NCBI GenBank assembly: GCA_021299675.1
Contig: JAJTIF010000309.1
Coordinates: 1 to 19,796, forward strand
Length of the DNA stretch: 19,796 bases
DNA from: Pseudomonadota bacterium
Lineage (GTDB): Bacteria > Bdellovibrionota > Bacteriovoracia > Bacteriovoracales > Bacteriovoracaceae
Direction of reading: 5' to 3'
Of this stretch, positions 6,664 through 14,540 are shown in pieces (position 1 is the stretch's first letter; the number at the start of each line of letters is the position of its first letter). A program made the position numbers and the translations under genes. The notes beneath the pieces are model-generated. The model saw nothing but the letters and a program-made list of their open reading frames with translations, did not search any database and was not told the DNA's origin.

Positions 6664-8424
6664 ATGCTAAAGCGCCTGACGATAATTTTGTCTCTGTTAT
6701 TAGTTGTTCTGGGTTGTACCAGAGAGCAGAACTATAATGAAAAAGTTCTGAATCTCATTAGCCCGCAAAAAATTAAGGGCTTCGACCCGATTTATGCTGC
6801 GGACATGTACGCCTCAAATGAAATCGGCAAGGTCTACGAAGGCCTTCTTGAGTTTCACTATCTCAAGCGTCCCTACGTCCTTACTCCAAACCTTGCGGAG
6901 TCGATGCCTGAGGTCTCTAAAGATGGCCTCACTTACACTTTTAAAATCAAAAAAGGTGTTGTGTTCCAAGACTCAAAAGTTTTCCCGAATGGCAAAGGCC
7001 GCGAGCTAAAAGCTTCGGACTTTGTGTATTCTATTCAGCGTATGGCTGATCCAAAACTTCAGTCTACCGGCTGGTGGTTGCTCGACGGAAAGATCGCAGG
7101 CCTCAATGAGTGGCGCGATAAATATGCTTCAGCTGAGAAAGTGAACTACGACGAAGAGATTTCAGGTCTTAAAGCTCTAGATACTCACACTTTGCAGTTT
7201 AAGCTTGTAAAGCCTGTCCCTCAGTTCCTCTACGCATTGGCGATGACTTTTACTTCTGCCGTGGCAAGAGAAGTCGTGGAAGGATACGGACAAGAGTTCC
7301 AAAATTATCCTGTCGGAACAGGACCCTTCAAGCTGGGTTATTTTGATAATTCAAACCGTATCGTGTACGAGAAGAACCCAACTTTCAGAGATAAATTCTA
7401 TCCTACAGAAGGTGCTCCAGGGGATGAAGAGCGTGGCTTTTTGGCTGACGCTGGAAAGAAGCTTCCCCTCGTTGATAAAGTCATCGTAAATATTATCGTA
7501 GAGTCTCAGCCCCAGTGGTTGAACTTCCAGAAAGGTAGCGCTGACATTCTGGGCGTTCCGAAAGATAACTTCGACCAGACAGTGGTCAACGGCAAGGACC
7601 TACACCCGTCCATGGCGTCGAAAGGCATCAAGCTCGAGATGGTCAACTCTCTCGATACAACCTACATCGCCTTCAACCACGAAGATCCACTCTTCAAGAA
7701 TAACATCAAGCTTCGCCAAGCGATGTCTCTCGCCTATGACCGCGATGAGGCGAACAAGCTCTTCTATAACAACACAGCGAAGACAGCTCACTCGATCATT
7801 CCTCCGGGCATTTCTGGCCACAAGGCTGACTACAAAAATCCTTACGTAGCGTTTAACGTTGAACAAGCAAAGAAGGTTCTGGCAGAAGCCGGATACCCGG
7901 ATGGTAAAGGTCTCCCAGAGCTGAGCTACGAGACTGTGGGCTCAACTGTGGCTCGTCAGATGGGTGAGTTCTTTGTGAAGAAGATGGCTGACATCGGCGT
8001 GAAAGTAAAAATCAGCACGAACACCTGGCCTGAGTTGGTGAAGAAAACCAACACGAAAGCAGCTCAGCTTTTCGGTATGGCATGGGGAGCAGACTACCCG
8101 GACGCAGAAAACTTCTTTGGCCTCCTTTATGGGCCGAATGAAGCACCAGGTTCTAACTCTTCAAACTACAAGAATGCAGAAATGGATAAGCTCTTTAAGC
8201 AATCCACAATCATGCAGGATTCTCCTGAGAGAACAGCTCTCTATGAGCAGATGTACGTGATGGCAGCTGATCAGGTTCCTTGGATCTACGGCATGCACCG
8301 TACAGCAGTGACTGTGTTGCACGGCTGGCTGAAGAACTACAAGTATATCGAGTTCACACAAACTCAAATCCAGTACCTGAACGTTGATCTTGAGTCCAAG
8401 AAAGTGCTGGTAAATAAGCTCTAA
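6664..8424 (+). CDS. Peptide-type ABC importer, substrate-binding lipoprotein (SBP family 5, OppA/DppA-like)
   Basis: A 586-residue substrate-binding protein of the SBP_bac_5 family. An upstream in-frame ATG exists at 6646, but the ribosome binding site GAGGAG (6651-6656) lies downstream of it and seven bases before ATG 6664. The 6664 start also gives a clean lipoprotein signal MLKRLTIILSLLLVVLGC with lipobox VLGC, Cys18. Typical family features follow: LTYTFKIKKGVVFQDSK with a nearby ASDFVYSIQRM (about residues 84-125), YPVGTGPFKL (about 215-225), AFNHEDPLFKN and KLRQAMSLAYDRDE (about 335-365). It would bind oligo- or dipeptides in the periplasm and deliver them to the two permeases encoded next; the substrate class is not fixed by sequence. 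Confidence 0.9.
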   Translation: MLKRLTIILSLLLVVLGCTREQNYNEKVLNLISPQKIKGFDPIYAADMYASNEIGKVYEGLLEFHYLKRPYVLTPNLAESMPEVSKDGLTYTFKIKKGVVFQDSKVFPNGKGRELKASDFVYSIQRMADPKLQSTGWWLLDGKIAGLNEWRDKYASAEKVNYDEEISGLKALDTHTLQFKLVKPVPQFLYALAMTFTSAVAREVVEGYGQEFQNYPVGTGPFKLGYFDNSNRIVYEKNPTFRDKFYPTEGAPGDEERGFLADAGKKLPLVDKVIVNIIVESQPQWLNFQKGSADILGVPKDNFDQTVVNGKDLHPSMASKGIKLEMVNSLDTTYIAFNHEDPLFKNNIKLRQAMSLAYDRDEANKLFYNNTAKTAHSIIPPGISGHKADYKNPYVAFNVEQAKKVLAEAGYPDGKGLPELSYETVGSTVARQMGEFFVKKMADIGVKVKISTNTWPELVKKTNTKAAQLFGMAWGADYPDAENFFGLLYGPNEAPGSNSSNYKNAEMDKLFKQSTIMQDSPERTALYEQMYVMAADQVPWIYGMHRTAVTVLHGWLKNYKYIEFTQTQIQYLNVDLESKKVLVNKL

Positions 8425-8434
8425 GAGAGGATAG

Positions 8435-9370
8435 ATGACAAATTATATTATTCGACGACTGCTCTACTTGATTCCTGTCGTCCTCGGTGTGGGTCTTATC
8501 ATATTCATTCTTTTCAACGTGGTTGCCGGTGATCCGGCACCACTTCTTCTTGGAAAGCATGCCACTCCTCAACAGGTGCACGAACTCCGTGAGCAGTTGG
8601 GTTTGAATAAACCTCTCTACATGCAGTACTTCGACGTTGTGAGAAGCTCATTTACTTTTGACTTCGGTAGATCCTGGGCCACGCGCCAGGAGATCTTTGA
8701 GATGATTAAGATTGGCGCCTGGCCTTCTTTGACCCTCACGATCCCAGCATTCTTTCTTTCTACTGTGATCTCCATCTTACTTGCATTAGTGGTGGCGTTT
8801 TACCGTGGAAAAGGCATCGATTTATTTATCCGCTTTCTTTGCATCGCTGGTATGTCGATCTCCTCTGTCGCCTATATTCTCTTTTTTCAATATTTCTTCG
8901 CCTACAAGCTGGGCTGGTTTGAAATCAGTGGCTATGAGCCGCAGTTTCCAGATTTCTTTAGCTATGTTGCTCTTCCGGGTATCATTTGGATCGTTTTGAG
9001 TCTGGGTCCTGATGTGCGCTTCTTTAGAACGGTCATCCTCGATGAAATTTATCAGGACTACGTTCGTACTGCTCGTGCCAAAGGGTTAGGGGAAATCAAG
9101 GTTCTGCTAAAGCATGTCCTTAGAAACGCCATGATTCCAATCATCACTTACGTTGTGATCCAGATTCCCTTTTTGATCTTGGGTGCGCTTCTTTTGGAAA
9201 GTTTCTTCTCGATCCCGGGCCTCGGGGGTATTACCCTCAATGCTCTGAACTCCTCGGACTTTCCGGTGATCAAGGCGATGGCAGTGCTTTCATCGATTGC
9301 CTATATCCTTTTCTCGTTACTAACAGACATCCTTTATACCGTGGCTGATCCCCGCGTGAAGTTGAAGTAG
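8435..9370 (+). CDS. Peptide-type ABC importer permease (OppB/DppB-like)
   Basis: A 311-residue inner-membrane permease. The N-terminus MTNYIIRRLLYLIPVVLGV with its TM helix, then the LGLNKPLYMQY segment at 55-65, are hallmarks of OppB/DppB proteins. Further TM helices lie at about 100-122, 132-157, 175-190, 235-255 and 282-300. The EAA motif that docks the ATPase is at 209-235 (DYVRTARAKGLGEIKVLLKH). A GAGAGGA ribosome binding site precedes the ATG, only 10 bp after the substrate-binding gene, so both are co-transcribed. Confidence 0.93.
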   Translation: MTNYIIRRLLYLIPVVLGVGLIIFILFNVVAGDPAPLLLGKHATPQQVHELREQLGLNKPLYMQYFDVVRSSFTFDFGRSWATRQEIFEMIKIGAWPSLTLTIPAFFLSTVISILLALVVAFYRGKGIDLFIRFLCIAGMSISSVAYILFFQYFFAYKLGWFEISGYEPQFPDFFSYVALPGIIWIVLSLGPDVRFFRTVILDEIYQDYVRTARAKGLGEIKVLLKHVLRNAMIPIITYVVIQIPFLILGALLLESFFSIPGLGGITLNALNSSDFPVIKAMAVLSSIAYILFSLLTDILYTVADPRVKLK

Positions 9371-9377
9371 GTAGATT

Positions 9378-10238
9378 ATGTCATCACAGGATACTAGATC
9401 TCTCTGGGCAGATGCTTTTAGCCGATTAGTGAAAGACCGCTGGGCGTTGATCTCGTTATTAGTTGTTGTTACTTACGCACTCGTTGCTCTTATGGCTACG
9501 CTTGGGATTGGTATGCCGGATTGGCGCTCCAGTCTTGGCATAGAATATCTTGCTCCGAGTGGTGAGTTCTGGTTTGGAACTGACCTCTTTGGACGTGATG
9601 TGTTTGCGAAAGTTATTCACGGAACGAAGATCGCCATGAGTGTGGGGCTGATTACTTCATTGATCGCTATTCCTATCGGTGTGGTGATTGGTGCCCTGGC
9701 CGGATACTTTGGCGGTTGGGTGGATGATATCATCTCTTGGTTCATTACTACTTTCTCTTCAATCCCTAACATCATGCTTTTGATCTCCATTACTTTGATC
9801 ATGGGGAAAGGGCTCCTGTCTGTGTATCTCGCCCTCGGGATGACTGGTTGGGTGGGGCTCGCTCGTTTGATCCGCGGAGAAGTCATGAAGCACAAAGAGC
9901 GGGAGTACGTGCAAGCGGCTTCTGCTTTGGGTGGGGGGCACTACAGAAAGCTTTTTGTTCATATCCTTCCCAACGTGACTCACTTGGTGATCATCAACAC
10001 CAGTTTGCAGTTCCAGACAGCGATTAAGTCAGAAGTGATCCTCTCGTACCTGGGCCTTGGTGTTCAAGGCGAGCCGAGCTGGGGCACGATGATCGATGAC
10101 GCCCGGATGGAGCTCGCTCGTGGTGTCTGGTGGCAGCTGGCGGGAGCCACGCTGGCGATGTTTATTATCGTTTTAGCTTTTAATATTTTGGGTGATGCTC
10201 TTCGCGACGCTCTTGATCCAAAACTCAAAGGGAAGTGA
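9378..10238 (+). CDS. Peptide-type ABC importer permease (OppC/DppC-like)
   Basis: A 286-residue inner-membrane permease and partner of the preceding gene. Features of OppC/DppC are the N-terminal TM helix at 22-41, the FGTDLFGRDVFAKVIHGTK motif at 66-83, TM helices between about 90 and 150 and at the C-terminus, and an EAA motif at 177-203 (YVQAASALGGGHYRKLFVHI). It starts 7 bp after the upstream stop with a weak TAGGTAG ribosome binding site, which suggests coupling. Confidence 0.93.
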   Translation: MSSQDTRSLWADAFSRLVKDRWALISLLVVVTYALVALMATLGIGMPDWRSSLGIEYLAPSGEFWFGTDLFGRDVFAKVIHGTKIAMSVGLITSLIAIPIGVVIGALAGYFGGWVDDIISWFITTFSSIPNIMLLISITLIMGKGLLSVYLALGMTGWVGLARLIRGEVMKHKEREYVQAASALGGGHYRKLFVHILPNVTHLVIINTSLQFQTAIKSEVILSYLGLGVQGEPSWGTMIDDARMELARGVWWQLAGATLAMFIIVLAFNILGDALRDALDPKLKGK

Positions 10239-10239
10239 C

Positions 10240-11967
10240 ATGGAAAGTCCTCTACTATCGATTAAGAACTTAACCGTTGATTTTAAGACCACAGACTCAG
10301 AGATGAGAGCTGTCGACAATATTAGCTTTGATGTGCCGATGGGCAAGACCGTTGGAATCGTGGGTGAGTCCGGCTCTGGAAAAAGTGTGACCTCGCTCGC
10401 AGTGATGCGCCTTCTGCCGCAGCCGCCGGCCCATATTACCGGCGAAATCCTTTTCCAAGGTAAAAACCTACTGGGTCTGCCAGAAGATGAGATGAGAAAA
10501 ATCCGGGGTAACAACATCTCCATGATTTTCCAAGAGCCCATGACCTCGCTCAACCCTGTTTTTAAAACAGGCGCTCAGGTGGCAGAGACTCTCATGCTTC
10601 ACAGAGGTATGGATAAGAAGACGGCGTGGGAAAAGACGATTGATCTTTTTAATGAAGTGGGGATCCCTAATCCTTCACAGAAAGTCCACGCTTACCCGCA
10701 TGAAATGAGCGGAGGACAAAAGCAACGGGTAATGATCGCCATGGCGATTGCCTGTGACCCGAAACTTCTCATCTGCGACGAGCCGACCACAGCGCTCGAC
10801 GTGACGATTCAAAAACAAGTTCTCGAGCTCCTTGCTAAACTTCAGCAAGAGCACAAGATGAGCATGCTCTTCATTACCCACGATCTCGGTGTGATCGCCG
10901 ACATCGCTGATGATGTGGTAGTGATGTACCGTTCGAAGATGGTGGAAAAAGATAAAACACGCTCGATCTTTGAGACCTCTCACCACCCCTACACCAAGGG
11001 ACTGATTGCCTGTCGTCCAGACCTGGGAGCCAACCCTAAGCGCCTGTTGACCGTGAGTGATTTCATGGATGAAGAAGGCAAGGGATTAATGGTTACGCGC
11101 GAGCGCATCCAGGTCTTTGAGAAAGATTACGCAGCTAAAAATTCTAATGAAGTTCTCTTGGAGATCAATGATCTCCACACGCATTTTCCTATTAAGGGCG
11201 GCTTCCTCGGACGCCAGGTAGGAGAGGTCAAAGCTGTCGATGGAGTTAGCTTTAAGCTCCAGCGTGGTAAAACTTTGGGACTGGTAGGAGAGTCAGGTTG
11301 TGGGAAGACCACACTGGGCCGCTCAATCCTCAGACTTGTAGAGCCCACCTCTGGTCAAATCATTTACAACGGCCAGGACATCACGAAACTTGCGGCACCG
11401 GACATGCGTCTCTTACGCCGCAAGATGCAGATTATTTTCCAAGATCCTTACTCCTCTCTGAATCCTCGTATGACGGTTGGTGAAATTTTAACTGAGCCGC
11501 TAGTGGTGCACGGTCTTGGGGGATCAAAGCGCGAGCAGTTGGATGCCGCGAAGATGCTCATGGAAAAAGTGGGCATGAAGGCCAATCAACTCAATCGCTA
11601 CCCGCACGAGTTTTCCGGTGGCCAGCGTCAGCGTATCTGTATCGCCCGCGCTCTGATGCTGAGACCTGAGTTTGTGATCTGTGATGAATCCGTGTCTGCA
11701 CTTGATGTGTCGATCCAGGCCCAGGTGCTCAATCTTCTCCTCGATCTGCAGGAAGAGTTTAAGTTGACCTACATCTTCATCAGTCACGACCTGAGTGTGG
11801 TGAATTTCATCGCCGATGAAGTAGGCGTGATGAATAAGGGCAAGCTTGTGGAGCTCGATCGTGCTGACCGCATCTACAAGCAGCCGCGCGAGGATTACAC
11901 CAAAACGCTTCTCGGTGCGATCCCCAAGGGACTTCCAAAGAATCTAGAGTCGTTTATTAATTCGTGA
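10240..11967 (+). CDS. Fused peptide ABC importer ATPase (DppD-DppF / OppD-OppF type)
   Basis: A 575-residue protein with two complete ABC ATPase domains. The first has Walker A GESGSGKS (42-49), Q98, signature MSGGQ (156-160), Walker B LLICDE (176-181) and H214. The second has Walker A GESGCGKT (350-357), signature FSGGQ (458-462) and Walker B FVICDE (478-483). Each is followed by the OppD/F-type extension, here HHPYTKGLI after domain one and the shorter QPREDYTKTLL after domain two. It powers the permease pair, one ATPase half per permease. A longer frame opens at 10192 inside oppC, but ATG 10240 lies one base after the oppC stop and begins exactly at the conserved start of the domain. The gene's last 24 bases overlap the convergent symporter gene. 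Confidence 0.93.
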   Translation: MESPLLSIKNLTVDFKTTDSEMRAVDNISFDVPMGKTVGIVGESGSGKSVTSLAVMRLLPQPPAHITGEILFQGKNLLGLPEDEMRKIRGNNISMIFQEPMTSLNPVFKTGAQVAETLMLHRGMDKKTAWEKTIDLFNEVGIPNPSQKVHAYPHEMSGGQKQRVMIAMAIACDPKLLICDEPTTALDVTIQKQVLELLAKLQQEHKMSMLFITHDLGVIADIADDVVVMYRSKMVEKDKTRSIFETSHHPYTKGLIACRPDLGANPKRLLTVSDFMDEEGKGLMVTRERIQVFEKDYAAKNSNEVLLEINDLHTHFPIKGGFLGRQVGEVKAVDGVSFKLQRGKTLGLVGESGCGKTTLGRSILRLVEPTSGQIIYNGQDITKLAAPDMRLLRRKMQIIFQDPYSSLNPRMTVGEILTEPLVVHGLGGSKREQLDAAKMLMEKVGMKANQLNRYPHEFSGGQRQRICIARALMLRPEFVICDESVSALDVSIQAQVLNLLLDLQEEFKLTYIFISHDLSVVNFIADEVGVMNKGKLVELDRADRIYKQPREDYTKTLLGAIPKGLPKNLESFINS

Positions 11968-13368
11968 GTAGAGGATCAGGAACACCATGGCGGCAGCCGT
12001 GCCAAAGTAGGTGTTCCAGTTCCAGTTCCCTTGGAGCACAGAGGTATTGATCCAGACCGCTGAGAGCCCGCAGGCGTAGGCGCCCACCACTGAAGCCACA
12101 GAGAATTCAAACTTAAAGAACTTGTTGAGTAGGACGCGGGTGATGAAAATTCCGAGCAACGCGCCCGCCGTCCAGGACTGAATCTTTAGTCCTAAGAGTA
12201 GCAAACCATCGTACTTCGAAGATAGATAGGCGACCCCGAAGAGGCACAGGGTAATGAAGATATTATCCACCACAAAATAGTATCCCATGCTGCGCTTGGT
12301 GCGGTTGGGGAGAATGTCGTTGTAGAGAGTGGCACAAAGAGCATTGATCGTTGAGTCGAGGGTGCTCATGGTCGCAGCAAGAACACCAGCGACCATCAAC
12401 CCCTTGAGACCAGTGGGGAAGTAGGTCACGATGAAGTGGGCAAAAAGGTGATCGGCGTTCGGGACATCGGCGGGCATGGGGTGAGACTGATAAAAAGACC
12501 AGAGAAGTGCTCCCACACTCAAGAAAAGTAAACCCACAGAGATCGAAATGAAAGAAGAGAAGAAAATCGCATACTGGGCTTTCTTCAGGCTTTGATTTCC
12601 AGTCATTCTCTGCACAAAGTCCTGATCCACTCCGTGCGTGGACATGTCAAAAAGAATTCCACCCAGGAGGCCTGCGATCACCGACATGGGTTGAGAGAAG
12701 TTAAAGATATCAGTTTTGTTGGCAGCACTGGCCATCGAAATCATCTCGCCCCAAGACATCTGGGCAATGCTCGGAATCATAAAGTGTGCCACGATCCCAC
12801 CCGTGATGAAGATGCCCATCTGGAGGACATCTGTGCGCACGACTGCTTTGAGGCCACCGATAAGAGTGTAGAAAAATGTCATGGCCGTAGTAAGCGCTAG
12901 CCCCACGTAGACATTCACGCCCATGAATTCAGCGACCAAGATTGACCCAGAAAAGAGCCGCACGCCCACCGAGAAGATTTTTGAGAAACTATAAAAAGTG
13001 CCGACCATCCGTCGACCGCCGCCGCTACTTCCCTGTGCCATCACTTCGTAAATGGTGAGGCCCTTACCGTAGATCTTGGGGAGAAAAATGAGGGCGACGA
13101 TGAGGCGGCCCAGGATCGCACCGATGTAGATCTGCACGAAGCTAAAGTCTTTGTTGAAGGCAAAAGCCGGGATCCCCAGAAAGGTGAGGGCCGAAACTTC
13201 AGTCGCAATAATAGAGCAGATCGATTCAGTAAAGGAGAGTGAGCGACTGGCGAGGTACTGCTCCTCGGAGCTATTAGCGGACTTAAATCGTCCACCACTG
13301 ACTTTCCATGCAATGAGGAATATCAAGCCGATATAAGCGCTAACAACAAGGGAATCGAGAGAAGCCAT
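11944..13368 (-). CDS. Sodium:solute symporter family (SSS/SLC5) transporter
   Basis: A 474-residue inner-membrane protein with about 12-13 hydrophobic helices. SSS hallmarks are the N-terminal helix followed by EEQYLASRSLSF, the helix SIIATEVSALTFLGIPAFAF (residues about 54-73, the TM2 region used in Na+ binding), KAVVRTDVLQMGIF (about 170-185), VDQDFVQRMT (about 250-260) and MVAGVLAATMSTLDSTINAL (about 320-340). It imports a solute with Na+; the substrate cannot be read off. I place the start at ATG 13368, which has AAAAGG eight bases upstream. A GTG at 13377 is in frame, but the ribosome binding site would directly touch it. The C-terminus overlaps the fused ATPase gene tail to tail by 24 bp. 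Confidence 0.88.
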   Translation of the reverse strand: MASLDSLVVSAYIGLIFLIAWKVSGGRFKSANSSEEQYLASRSLSFTESICSIIATEVSALTFLGIPAFAFNKDFSFVQIYIGAILGRLIVALIFLPKIYGKGLTIYEVMAQGSSGGGRRMVGTFYSFSKIFSVGVRLFSGSILVAEFMGVNVYVGLALTTAMTFFYTLIGGLKAVVRTDVLQMGIFITGGIVAHFMIPSIAQMSWGEMISMASAANKTDIFNFSQPMSVIAGLLGGILFDMSTHGVDQDFVQRMTGNQSLKKAQYAIFFSSFISISVGLLFLSVGALLWSFYQSHPMPADVPNADHLFAHFIVTYFPTGLKGLMVAGVLAATMSTLDSTINALCATLYNDILPNRTKRSMGYYFVVDNIFITLCLFGVAYLSSKYDGLLLLGLKIQSWTAGALLGIFITRVLLNKFFKFEFSVASVVGAYACGLSAVWINTSVLQGNWNWNTYFGTAAAMVFLILYSRINKRL

Positions 13369-13385
13369 GGATAACACCTTTTGGA

Positions 13386-14540
13386 ATGAGTCCTATCATA
13401 AGAATCTTGGAGTTTCTTAGTCTAGAATTCACTTTGCTTGTTGAAGAAATAATAACAAATAATCCAGTTTTTCCTCGAAAAATCATCAGGATAGCCGAAA
13501 AGAAAGATGGAGGAGTCCGATTGATCGAAACAGATAAAAAGAGCCAATTTCAAAATGTTGAGATGAAAGAAATCAACATCGATGAAGTGCTCGCCATGAG
13601 TTTGGCGAGAGGTGATCTTTTTATTCAAACCGAGAGCTCACGAATCTTTCGACTCAAGCGCGCTGGTGATTTCCTAGAAGCTGAGTGGAAAGAGAAAATT
13701 AAAAAACATCCTAAAATTTTTCAACGCTCCTACTCGAATGCAGAAGTGATTAAAACACTGAGTTTTCGTCTCAAGCGCTGGATGGATGAAGAAGATCCGG
13801 AGCGCTTTGAAATCGAATTAAAATTTCTTCTCAAAGAACTCCAGGAGCAAATTCATTCTCATGCCACAATGTTCGATCTCTCGATTGCATTCTTTGAGGT
13901 GTTTAAACCAGACCAGGCGATCATCCAGCAGTTCCAAGATAGTCATGTGATCCTCTACCGTCGTGCTCACTTGGTTGCGACCTTGTGCTCAGTGTTTGCC
14001 TTGAGCTGCGGCTACCATGATCCGCGCTTCGTGCGTGATCTCTATCAGGCGGCTTGGGTGTTGGACTACGGACTGGTGAATCCCGACTTCAGCTATTGGG
14101 TCGCGCTAGCGTGTCAGGCAGAACGTGTGCGCGCAGGCTCGGGCGTGGCATTCCTTCGAGAGAAACGCGCGAGTCAAAAAGAAATCGATCTCTTCCTCGC
14201 TCATCCGGTCTTGAGTCTTGAGAAGGCACAAAGCGAACTCACCCTCGCATTCCCGGAAATCCTCACGAGCCTCATCCGCCATCACGAAAAACGTGATGGA
14301 AGTGGATTTCCTAACTCCATTCCTTACTCCCTCATCTCTGACTGGGAGGCGCTGCTGGTCTTCTCGGATCAATTTGTCGCCTACGATGAGGTGGACATTG
14401 AAAAGCAGTTCACTCTGGCGTTGCGGGAGATGTGGAAAAACGTCCAGTCTCTGCCGCTCGAGCTCTTACCCGTCCAGCGCGTGGTAGAGAAAATTAAAAA
14501 ATGGTTTAGGTCTAAGATTTCTTTGGAGGTATCAGCATGA
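13386..14540 (+). CDS. Degenerate HD-GYP-domain protein
   Basis: A 384-residue cytoplasmic protein. The C-terminal part (about 190-340) aligns by eye with HD-GYP cyclic-di-GMP phosphodiesterases: His195 in the first helix, HHEKRDGSGFP at 299-309 (GYP changed to GFP) and SDQF with Asp328. The HD-IGK core is broken: the expected His-Asp is Leu226-Asp227 and the Gly-Lys is Gly229-Leu230. A missing metal ligand predicts weak or no hydrolysis, so the protein may be a ligand sensor or scaffold. Residues 75-115 (DLFIQ...FRLKRAGDFLEAE) resemble the N-terminal domain of Bdellovibrio HD-GYP proteins. The start is uncertain. ATG 13386 has no ribosome binding site. An in-frame TTG at 13521 has GGAGGAG (13509-13515) five bases upstream and would remove 45 residues. 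The stop overlaps the next ATG (ATGA at 14537). Confidence 0.75.
   Translation: MSPIIRILEFLSLEFTLLVEEIITNNPVFPRKIIRIAEKKDGGVRLIETDKKSQFQNVEMKEINIDEVLAMSLARGDLFIQTESSRIFRLKRAGDFLEAEWKEKIKKHPKIFQRSYSNAEVIKTLSFRLKRWMDEEDPERFEIELKFLLKELQEQIHSHATMFDLSIAFFEVFKPDQAIIQQFQDSHVILYRRAHLVATLCSVFALSCGYHDPRFVRDLYQAAWVLDYGLVNPDFSYWVALACQAERVRAGSGVAFLREKRASQKEIDLFLAHPVLSLEKAQSELTLAFPEILTSLIRHHEKRDGSGFPNSIPYSLISDWEALLVFSDQFVAYDEVDIEKQFTLALREMWKNVQSLPLELLPVQRVVEKIKKWFRSKISLEVSA
13395..13424 (-). promoter_or_regulatory. Putative sigma-70 promoter of the symporter gene
   Basis: On the minus strand TAGACT (13424-13419) and TATGAT (13400-13395) are 18 bases apart, matching -35 at 4 of 6 and -10 at 5 of 6. Transcription would begin near 13388, about 20 bases before the ATG at 13368. 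The promoter lies inside the 5' coding end of the divergent HD-GYP gene as called from 13386. Confidence 0.4.

Noticed and set aside
10192..10239. ATG inside oppC as start of the fused ATPase
   Set aside because: It would add 16 non-conserved residues overlapping the permease; ATG 10240, right after the permease stop, begins at the family's usual N-terminus.
13369..13377. GTG 13377 as the symporter start
   Set aside because: The AAAAGG ribosome binding site touches this codon, while it is eight bases from ATG 13368.
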